From contig PLGA01000231.1 in NCBI GenBank assembly GCA_003139735.1, positions 1 through 7,907 of the forward strand: a DNA stretch of 7,907 nucleotides, given 5' to 3'. The position numbers were made by a program, and so were the translations under genes. Below, one piece after another: positions 1-5,328 of this stretch. The notes beneath the pieces are model-generated. The model searched no databases. It had not been told where the DNA came from and was given only the letters and a program-made list of their open reading frames with translations. Numbering within the stretch: the first letter of the stretch is position 1; every line of letters starts with the position of its first letter. The stretch comes from Bryobacterales bacterium. Lineage in GTDB: Bacteria > Acidobacteriota > Terriglobia > Bryobacterales > Bryobacteraceae.

Positions 1-1556
1 TACTTGGCCACGGTGCGGCGGGTGACATTGATGCCCATGTTCTGCAGCATTGCGGTGATCTGCTCGTCGGTGAGGGGCTTGGTCCGGTCCTCTTCCGCGA
101 TCATCTTCTTGACCATGCGCTTGAGCAGCAGCAGCGGCGTCGCGCCGCCCGAGGGTCCCTGCACGGCTTCCGAAAAGAAATAACGAAGCTCGAACACGCC
201 CTGCGGGGTGTGCACGTACTTGTTGGCCACCGCGCGGCTGACGGTGGACGGGTGGACCCCCACCTCCTCCGCCACGTCTTTGATCATCATGGGTTTCAGG
301 TGGTCGATCCCGAACTCCAGGAACTGCCGCTGCCGCCCCACGATGGCCTGGCACACCTTGAATATGGTCTGCTTCCGCTGCTCGATGTTCTTCATGAGCT
401 GGATCGCGGAAACATACCGCTCGCGCACGTAGTCGCGAACCTCTTTCGTCGCGCCGTTCTCCCGGTCGAGCATCTTGCGGTACTGGGCGTTCAGCCTGAG
501 CTGCGGAACGTCGTCGTCGTCGATCTGGATGATGAAGTCGTCGCCGTCCTTGAAGAACAAGACGTCCGGCGCCACCACGCGCGCCACCGCGCCGGAATAG
601 CGCAAGCCGGGCCGCGGGTTCAGGTGGCGGATCGCTTTGACGGCGATTTCGATGTGCTCCATGGGCCGGCCGAGCGCCTTGGCCAGTTCCCTGTACTGCC
701 GCGTCTCGAGCAGCCGCATGTGGCCCGAAACAATCTGCCAGGCTACGCCGCCCTTGCCGTTTTCACTTTCGATCTGGAGCAGCATGCACTCCCGCACGTC
801 GCGCGCGCCCACCCCCGCCGGATCGAGCGCCTGCACCACCCGCAGCGCCTCTTCCACCTCCTCAAGCTTGTGTCCGCCAACCGAGGCGATCTCGTCGAGC
901 GACGCGGAAAGATAGCCGTCCTCGTCCAGGTTGCCGATGATGGACTCGGCTGCTTCCCGGATGCCTTCCGGGGCCAGGCTGACGCTCAACTGCCCCCGCA
1001 GGTGGTCGCCCAGCGTGACGGGCGAGGAAAGAAAGGTCTCAAAGGAAGGCTTTTCGACCGATTCCGCGGCGGGGCTCTTGTAGCCGGGATCCAGATACTC
1101 GTCGAACGACGAACCGAAATCGATCTGGTCGAAGAGGTCCGTGGTGGCCGCCGGCGTTTCCTTCGGGTCCCCCGCCGTCGCTTCGGTCTCCGGCGGCGCG
1201 GCGACGGCCTCTTCGGCTTCGGCGAATACGGCGCCGTTAATGGCCACGTCCGCAGGCGAGCCATCGAGCGGCGTCGATTCGCTCATCACCAGCGTTTCCA
1301 GAAGTTCCTTGTCGGCCGGGTTGGTCTCGCGCTCCTGCTCCTGCTCCAGCAGCGGCAGCAATTCTTCCGGCGTGATCTCTTCCCCGGGCTCCTCGGTGGC
1401 TTCTTCGAGCACCGGGTTCTTGACGATCTCCTGGGTGATCATCTCCTTCAGTTCCAGCCGGTTAAGCTGGAGGACGGTCACCATTTGCACCAGGCCCGGC
1501 GTCAGAATTTGCTTCTGGGCGACCCTAAGCTGCAATCTTGGCGACAAGACGCTCAT
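1..1556 (-). CDS. rpoN: RNA polymerase sigma-54 factor RpoN (3' end cut by window edge)
   Basis: Sigma-54 directs RNA polymerase to -24/-12 promoters and needs an AAA+ activator to open DNA. The 518 codons visible run from ATG at 1556 to the left edge. Region I (residues 1-50, SPRLQLRVAQKQILTPGLV then LQLNRLELKEM) is the Gln/Leu-rich activator-response region. Residues about 50-150 form a long Glu-rich, low-complexity region II. The core-binding domain follows, with NLDEDGYL at 209-216 and DPAGVGARD at 245-253. The helix-turn-helix lies around 425-443 (HPSTVSR starts at 435), followed by NKYVHTPQGVFELRYFF. The last full codons read TRRTVAK (512-518), the RpoN box, usually ARRTVAKYRE; the next partial codon fits Tyr. 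Probably only 10-20 residues are missing. In-frame codons upstream (GTG at 1562) could extend it, but region I normally starts within a few residues of the Met. It is divergent from the UvrC-like gene, so it heads its own transcription unit rather than following lptB as in many proteobacteria. Confidence 0.97.
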   Translation of the reverse strand, partial: MSVLSPRLQLRVAQKQILTPGLVQMVTVLQLNRLELKEMITQEIVKNPVLEEATEEPGEEITPEELLPLLEQEQERETNPADKELLETLVMSESTPLDGSPADVAINGAVFAEAEEAVAAPPETEATAGDPKETPAATTDLFDQIDFGSSFDEYLDPGYKSPAAESVEKPSFETFLSSPVTLGDHLRGQLSVSLAPEGIREAAESIIGNLDEDGYLSASLDEIASVGGHKLEEVEEALRVVQALDPAGVGARDVRECMLLQIESENGKGGVAWQIVSGHMRLLETRQYRELAKALGRPMEHIEIAVKAIRHLNPRPGLRYSGAVARVVAPDVLFFKDGDDFIIQIDDDDVPQLRLNAQYRKMLDRENGATKEVRDYVRERYVSAIQLMKNIEQRKQTIFKVCQAIVGRQRQFLEFGIDHLKPMMIKDVAEEVGVHPSTVSRAVANKYVHTPQGVFELRYFFSEAVQGPSGGATPLLLLKRMVKKMIAEEDRTKPLTDEQITAMLQNMGINVTRRTVAK

Positions 1557-1562
1557 AGGCAC

Positions 1563-1568
1563 TATGAT
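1563..1568 (+). promoter_or_regulatory. Candidate -10 box for the UvrC-like gene
   Basis: TATGAT on the plus strand differs from TATAAT at one position. Its predicted start site near 1575 would give a leader of about 53 nt to the ATG at 1628. It overlaps the rpoN -10 candidate on the other strand almost base for base, so the two genes may share one symmetrical opening site. The nearest -35-like hexamer (TTGGCG at 1538-1543, inside rpoN) is 19 bp away, which is longer than the ideal 17 bp. Confidence 0.3.
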
Positions 1569-1572
1569 ACCA
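1564..1572 (-). promoter_or_regulatory. Candidate extended -10 box for rpoN
   Basis: Read on the minus strand this is TGGTATCAT, a TGn extension followed by a -10-like hexamer (consensus TATAAT). The hexamer ends 7 bp before the rpoN ATG at 1556. If used, transcription would start at or within a base or two of the start codon, giving a leaderless or nearly leaderless mRNA. No Shine-Dalgarno-like sequence precedes this ATG, which fits. No convincing -35 box is visible, which an extended -10 can tolerate. The assignment rests on sequence resemblance only. Confidence 0.3.
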
Positions 1573-1582
1573 GTGGCGCGGC

Positions 1583-1592
1583 GTGGCGCCAC
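1583..1592. repeat. 10-bp perfect palindrome in the divergent promoter region
   Basis: GTGGCGCCAC is its own reverse complement. It lies between the candidate -10 boxes and the UvrC-like start codon. A related half, TGGCGC, occurs 10 bp to the left at 1574-1579. It could be an operator acting on both divergent genes, but short GC palindromes also arise by chance in such DNA. An alternative GTG start of the UvrC-like gene falls inside it. Confidence 0.25.
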
Positions 1593-1627
1593 AATGGAAA
1601 CATGGAGCGGCATCCGGACTACCGGTG

Positions 1628-2749
1628 ATGGAGGCCATCGAAATCGGGGACAGTCTCGCGCCCCTCGACGCCGCGCTCGAAGCGCTGCCCAACACTCCCG
1701 CCGTCTTTGCCCTGTGGCCCCGCGAAGGCGATCCCTATCTCTCCAAGACCGCGCTGCTGCGCCGCCGCCTGCTGCGCCTGTTGCAAGAGCGCGAGAAGCC
1801 ATCGCGCTGGCTCAACCTGCGGCATACGGTGCGGCGCATCGAGTACTGGCTGACCGGCTCGGCGTTCGAATCGAGCGTAGTCCTCTATGAGCAGGCGCGG
1901 CGTTACTTCCCCCAAACCTACCTGGACTTGGTCAAGCTGCGCATGCCGCCTTACGTGAGAATCGTGCTCGCCAATGAGTTCCCGCGCAGCCACATCACCA
2001 CCCACCTGGCGCAGTCCGGGGATCTGTACTTCGGGCCCTTCCGGTCGCGTGCGTCCGCCGAGCGCTTCGAGTCGCAGTTTCTGGACCTGTTCCAGATGCG
2101 CCGCTGCCAGGAAGACCTGCGGCCCTCGCCCGATCATCCCGGCTGCATCTATGGCGAAATGGGTATGTGCCTCAGGCCCTGCCAGCAAGTGGTGGGCGCC
2201 GCGGAGTACGGCCACGAGGTAGCCCGCGTGACGGAATTCCTGCGCACCGGCGGACGCTCGCTCCTCGACGCCATCGCCCATTCGCGCGACCGCCTGAGCG
2301 AGGAGATGCAGTTCGAGGAGGCCGCGCGCCAGCACAAGCGCTACGAAAAGGTCCTGGACGCGCTGAAGTTGCGCGACGATCTGGCCTGCGGCGTGGACCA
2401 TCTCAACGGCGTAGCCATTGCGCGCTCGGCCGCGCCGGCCTCCGTTGAAATGTGGTTCGTGCGGGATGGCGCCTGGCAGCGCCCGCGGCGCTTCGGATTC
2501 GAAGTACACGAAGGCAAGCCCATCTCGCTCGACCGCCAGTTGCGTGAAACCTTCGCCGCCGTCGAGCCGCGCAAACTCACCCATCGCGAACGGCGCGAGT
2601 ACCTGGCTCTGCTGGCGCGCTGGTATTACTCCACCTGGCGCGATGGCGAATGGGTAAGCTTCGATAGCTACGCCGACATCCCCTACCGCAAGCTGGTCCA
2701 CGCCGTATCGCGAGTGGCGCACCCGGAGGCGCGCCCGGCATTGGGGTGA
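1628..2749 (+). CDS. Short UvrC-like protein: degenerate GIY-YIG, four-Cys motif, UVR motif, no RNase H-like half
   Basis: This 373-residue protein matches the N-terminal half of excinuclease subunit UvrC (about 600 residues), the nuclease of nucleotide excision repair. Residues 20-110 align to the GIY-YIG domain: the GIY position reads AVF (25-27), the YIG position reads YLS (37-39), an Arg-rich helix follows (45-50), and Glu88 sits where the catalytic Glu is expected. Four cysteines at 160, 173, 181 and 185 (C-X12-C-X7-C-X3-C) match the UvrC cluster reported to hold an Fe-S centre. A UVR motif, the UvrB contact, spans about 215-250 with MQFEEAARQHKR. The C-terminal 120 residues resemble the UvrC linker (VEMWFVRDGAWQRP), but the RNase H-like endonuclease and HhH domains are absent. 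I chose ATG 1628 because similarity begins soon after it. GTG 1583 would add 15 residues and GTG 1625 one. No clear ribosome site is seen. The gene is intact with a TGA stop, so this is an architecture rather than an obvious pseudogene. Its function is unknown: perhaps a UvrB-binding repair accessory, perhaps a weak nuclease. Confidence 0.86.
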   Translation: MEAIEIGDSLAPLDAALEALPNTPAVFALWPREGDPYLSKTALLRRRLLRLLQEREKPSRWLNLRHTVRRIEYWLTGSAFESSVVLYEQARRYFPQTYLDLVKLRMPPYVRIVLANEFPRSHITTHLAQSGDLYFGPFRSRASAERFESQFLDLFQMRRCQEDLRPSPDHPGCIYGEMGMCLRPCQQVVGAAEYGHEVARVTEFLRTGGRSLLDAIAHSRDRLSEEMQFEEAARQHKRYEKVLDALKLRDDLACGVDHLNGVAIARSAAPASVEMWFVRDGAWQRPRRFGFEVHEGKPISLDRQLRETFAAVEPRKLTHRERREYLALLARWYYSTWRDGEWVSFDSYADIPYRKLVHAVSRVAHPEARPALG

Positions 2750-2755
2750 TCCGCC

Positions 2756-2774
2756 CTCGTAGCTACAATACGAG
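2756..2774. terminator. Small hairpin between convergent UvrC-like and toxin genes
   Basis: CTCGTA (2756-2761) and TACGAG (2769-2774) form a perfect 6-bp stem with a 7-nt loop. The loop contains the TAG stop of the minus-strand toxin gene, and the plus-strand gene stops 6 bp before the stem. No T tract follows on either strand, so it is not a classic intrinsic terminator. It may stall polymerase or protect both 3' ends, or be a chance stem. Confidence 0.25.
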
Positions 2775-3326
2775 CCCCCGCAGAACCGACACGGTTTGGG
2801 TCAACCCCCGCGCTCTGAGCGCATCGAGATATTGCTCAACCGTTTTCGGGGGATTCTTCAGACTCTCGCGATGGTCCCGTGCCGCCTGCGCCACCAAGCC
2901 TGGCGCCAGTGCGAGCAGTTGCAGGGTAAATTTGTCCGGGGACTGAGCCTCGATGCCAAATTGTCTCAGAATCTTCGCCGGAAAATCCCGCAGGTTCGCA
3001 GTGACGATTACGTTGGCTCGCCCGCGAATCGCCGCCGCTAGCACGTGCCGATCGTCGGGATCGGGAAGTTGTAGGCCCTCAATCAGGTTTTCATAGCCGG
3101 TGACCAGTGCGCCCGTTGCGTGAAGATCCATCAGCCTACGAGTTCGCTCCAGCTTTTCGCGCGACAAATCGGGGCGGCGGCGCAACAGCGCGCAAATCCA
3201 CTCTTCATGTACCGCGGCCGACCACTCTGCGCGAAAAAGGCCCGTCAGTGCGAGATGCATCAGCAGATTCCGGAGATCCGATGGGTACAAAACGCTTGCG
3301 TCGTAGAAAGCCGTCAACCCCGGCAC
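2763..3326 (-). CDS. PIN-domain ribonuclease, probable toxin of a type II toxin-antitoxin pair
   Basis: This 187-residue protein carries a PIN domain, the metal-dependent RNase fold of VapC-type toxins. Visible acidic residues in the usual order are Asp9 in FYDASVLYP, Glu41/Glu42, Asp91/Asp92 in DPDDRHVLAAAI, and Asp114 in VTANLRDFP. The phrase pattern resembles the PIN_3 branch rather than short classical VapC (about 130 residues); a 70-residue C-terminal extension follows the core. The start is GTG at 3326, 5 bp after the antitoxin stop, with no strong ribosome site, so translation is probably coupled to the antitoxin. A TTG at 3317 is the nearest alternative. The PIN assignment is strong. 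RNA target and toxicity are inferred from family and context. Confidence 0.88.
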   Translation of the reverse strand: MPGLTAFYDASVLYPSDLRNLLMHLALTGLFRAEWSAAVHEEWICALLRRRPDLSREKLERTRRLMDLHATGALVTGYENLIEGLQLPDPDDRHVLAAAIRGRANVIVTANLRDFPAKILRQFGIEAQSPDKFTLQLLALAPGLVAQAARDHRESLKNPPKTVEQYLDALRARGLTQTVSVLRGLVL

Positions 3327-3331
3327 GCCGC

Positions 3332-3781
3332 TTAGATTCCCAGTTCCTGGTCATAGACCGCCAAGTCGGCGAGCGCTGCGCGGCGGGCGGCATCGGCCTG
3401 CCGCTTATATTTCATCAGCGCCTCAAACCGTACACGGCGGTGACTGCCCACCCGGCGGTAGTCGATGTTTCCCTCATCCAGGAGATGAATCAACGAAGGG
3501 CGTGAAATGTTCAGCATGTCCGCCGCCTCCTGGGTCGTGAGTTCGGCGCGCACGGGAATCAGCGCTACCGCATTTCCGCGTCCCATTTCCTCAAGGATAC
3601 GCACCAGCAGCCGCATCGCCGCCACAGGTACCTTGACAGTTTCCGGAGAGGGGCCGTCAACGATCCGCAGCCGCACCAGATCGTCGTCGCGCAGCCTCGA
3701 CGCGAGCACGCGACAGGTCTCTTTGGCCATTGCCGCGTCGGCGTCCGATGGAAGTACGCGGGTCGTGGTGGGCCGGGTCAT
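3332..3781 (-). CDS. HTH (excisionase/MerR-type) DNA-binding protein, probable antitoxin
   Basis: This 149-residue protein lies immediately upstream of the PIN toxin in the same orientation, the usual antitoxin-first order. Residues 80-126 form a winged-helix domain of the excisionase family: ELTTQEAADMLNISRPSL is the helix-turn-helix and RRVGSHRRVRFEALMKYK the wing and following helix. The N-terminal 75 residues (VKVPVAAMRLLVRILEEMG and before) are probably a dimerisation or toxin-binding part, and a basic Ala-rich helix ends the protein. ATG 3781 is preferred over GTG 3790: purine-rich AGAGGAAGTGGAAG lies just upstream of the ATG, whereas the GTG sits inside that stretch. It should neutralise the toxin and repress its own promoter; both roles are inferred from family behaviour. 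Three direct repeats upstream (3819-3854) are candidate binding sites. Confidence 0.85.
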   Translation of the reverse strand: MTRPTTTRVLPSDADAAMAKETCRVLASRLRDDDLVRLRIVDGPSPETVKVPVAAMRLLVRILEEMGRGNAVALIPVRAELTTQEAADMLNISRPSLIHLLDEGNIDYRRVGSHRRVRFEALMKYKRQADAARRAALADLAVYDQELGI

Positions 3782-3818
3782 AGCTTCCACTTCCTCTCAC
3801 ACCAGCCTACCATGTAAT

Positions 3819-3854
3819 CGAAGCAAGCGAAAGCATCCGCCTTATTCGAAACCA
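3819..3854 (-). promoter_or_regulatory. Three short direct repeats, candidate antitoxin operator
   Basis: On the minus strand the sequence contains TGGTTTCG (3854-3847), TGCTTTCG (3835-3828) and TGCTTCG (3825-3819), all in the same orientation and ending 38 bp before the antitoxin ATG. Iterated sites of this kind are typical operators of toxin-antitoxin autoregulation. The repeats are short and the third is one base shorter. No convincing -35/-10 pair was found beside them, so the call is tentative. Confidence 0.3.
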
Positions 3855-3874
3855 TTCCTGTCTGCGCACTGATC

Positions 3875-3891
3875 CGCCGCCCCAAGCGGCG
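3875..3891 (+). promoter_or_regulatory. Hairpin directly upstream of the glmU start codon
   Basis: CGCCGC (3875-3880) and GCGGCG (3886-3891) pair perfectly across a CCCAA loop. The stem ends 3 bases before the first glmU ATG (3895) and occupies the place of the ribosome binding site; no GGAGG-like sequence is visible there. It could restrain initiation at ATG 3895. The in-frame ATG at 3904 lies further away and has GGA four bases before it. Confidence 0.3.
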
Positions 3892-3894
3892 ATA

Positions 3895-5301
3895 ATGGAA
3901 CTGATGCAGATCCCCGTAACAGTGGTCATTCTGGCGGCCGGACTCGGAACGCGCATGAAATCGCGGCAGGCCAAGGTGCTGCACCGCGCCGGCGGCAAGT
4001 CGCTCGTGGAAAACGTGGTGGACACCGCGCTGCAATTGGCGCCGGCCGAACGGATTTTCGTGGTCGTGGGCCATCAGGCCGAGGACGTGCGTAAAGCCGT
4101 CGCGACGCCTGGAATCGGCTTCATCGAACAGAAGGAGCAGAAGGGCACGGGCCACGCCGTCGCAATCGGACGCCCGGTGCTGGCCGGCCTGGATGGCTAC
4201 CTGTTGGTGCTCTACGGCGATTCGCCGCTATTGCGCGCGGAAACGCTTCGCCGCCTGATCCATGCGGAGGCCGCGGGCGATGCCGCTTGCGTCCTGCTCA
4301 CCGCCATCATGGAAGATCCCACCGGGTACGGCCGCGTGATTCACGACGCCAGTGGCGCGGTCGCCGCCGTCGTCGAGCAAAAGGCCGGCTCGCCCGAGCA
4401 GCTTGCCATCCGCGAAGCCAACATGGGCATCTACTGCTTCCGCGCCGATCTCTTCTGGAAGCACGCGGGCGAGCTGACGACGAACAATCCCGCCGGCGAA
4501 TATTACCTCACCGATATGGCGGAGATTCTCGCTCGCGCGGGCCATCGCGTGGAGGCCATGCGGATCGACGACGCGCGCGAGGCTCTGGGCATCAATAATC
4601 GCATCGAGCTGGCGTATGCGGACCGCCTGCTGCGTCAGGCCAAGACGCGCGAACTGATGCTGGCCGGCGTCACCATCGAGAACCCCGATACGGTGACCAT
4701 CGACGCCGGCGTCCGCGTCGGCATGGATACGGTCGTCGCGCCGTTTGCGCAAATCCTGGGCAAGACCACTATCGGCGAGAATTGCCGCATCGGCGCCTGC
4801 TCCATCGTTCAAGACTCCCAGATCGGCGATCAGGTGGAGATCGGTCCCTTCACCGTCGTGAGCCGGTCGGTGGTGGAGCGCGGCGCCTCGGTCGGGCCGT
4901 TTGCGAGGCTCCGGATGGAGAATCGCGTCCGCCAGGGCGCTCACGTCGGCAACTTCGTCGAGCTGAAGAAGACGGACCTGGGCGCCGGGGCAAAGGCCAG
5001 CCATCTGACGTACTTGGGCGATTCGCGCATTGGGGCGGAGGCCAACATCGGCGCGGGCACCATCACCTGCAACTACGATGGCTTCGAGAAGCATCCGACC
5101 ACCATCGGCAAGGGGGCCTTCATCGGCAGCAACTCGACGATTGTCGCTCCGCGGAAGATCGGCGACGGCGCCTACACCGCCGCCGGCTCCGTAATTACCG
5201 AGGATGTTCCGCCGGATGCGCTGGCCGTCGGCCGGGCCCGGCAGGTGGTCAAAGAGGAGTGGGCAAGCAAGCGGAGGCAGCGGCGCGAGCCGCGGACGTA
5301 A
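3895..5301 (+). CDS. glmU: Bifunctional N-acetylglucosamine-1-phosphate uridyltransferase / glucosamine-1-phosphate acetyltransferase
   Basis: GlmU makes UDP-GlcNAc in the cytoplasm in two steps: acetylation of glucosamine-1-phosphate with acetyl-CoA, then uridylation with UTP. It feeds peptidoglycan and lipopolysaccharide synthesis. The protein has 468 residues (E. coli 456). The N-terminal uridyltransferase shows LAAGLGTRM (13-21), KVLH, GTGHAV, YGD with Asp109 (metal ligand), DPTGYGRVI, VEQK, EANMGIY and GINNR. The C-terminal left-handed beta-helix has isoleucine-glycine hexapeptide repeats, then HVGNFVELKK, SHLTYLGD with His370 as the expected catalytic base, NIGAGTITCNYDG and FIGSNSTIVAP. 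All key residues I could check are present. The usual LPKVLH reads QAKVLH, a mild change. ATG 3895 and ATG 3904 are both plausible starts; neither has a strong ribosome site. Its neighbour 27 bp downstream is co-oriented; glmS and glmM are not in view. Confidence 0.98.
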   Translation: MELMQIPVTVVILAAGLGTRMKSRQAKVLHRAGGKSLVENVVDTALQLAPAERIFVVVGHQAEDVRKAVATPGIGFIEQKEQKGTGHAVAIGRPVLAGLDGYLLVLYGDSPLLRAETLRRLIHAEAAGDAACVLLTAIMEDPTGYGRVIHDASGAVAAVVEQKAGSPEQLAIREANMGIYCFRADLFWKHAGELTTNNPAGEYYLTDMAEILARAGHRVEAMRIDDAREALGINNRIELAYADRLLRQAKTRELMLAGVTIENPDTVTIDAGVRVGMDTVVAPFAQILGKTTIGENCRIGACSIVQDSQIGDQVEIGPFTVVSRSVVERGASVGPFARLRMENRVRQGAHVGNFVELKKTDLGAGAKASHLTYLGDSRIGAEANIGAGTITCNYDGFEKHPTTIGKGAFIGSNSTIVAPRKIGDGAYTAAGSVITEDVPPDALAVGRARQVVKEEWASKRRQRREPRT

Positions 5302-5328
5302 AGCGCGGCCGTGCTAACCTGAAATCCC

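Noticed and set aside
210..1628. 472-codon plus-strand open frame opposite rpoN
   Set aside because: It is a GC-rich antisense shadow. The minus strand reads as sigma-54 from region I to the RpoN box with no break.
1556..1628. Sigma-54 (-24/-12) promoter in the rpoN upstream region, which would imply autoregulation
   Set aside because: TGGCGC-like stretches occur, but the GC doublet of the -12 element is not at the required spacing on either strand.
1619..2722. 367-codon minus-strand open frame opposite the UvrC-like gene
   Set aside because: It is a shadow frame without motifs, whereas the plus strand carries the four-Cys and UVR motifs.
1628..2749. UvrC-like gene as a truncated pseudogene of full-length uvrC
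   Set aside because: The frame is open to a normal TGA, conserved motifs are unbroken, and the following DNA is a different convergent gene with no trace of the UvrC C-terminal half.
3332..3790. GTG at 3790 as the antitoxin start
   Set aside because: It sits within the purine-rich stretch that best serves as ribosome site for ATG 3781.
4228..5094. 288-codon minus-strand open frame opposite glmU
   Set aside because: It has the repeated Asp/Ala/Gly patterns that arise from reading the beta-helix repeats of glmU backwards.
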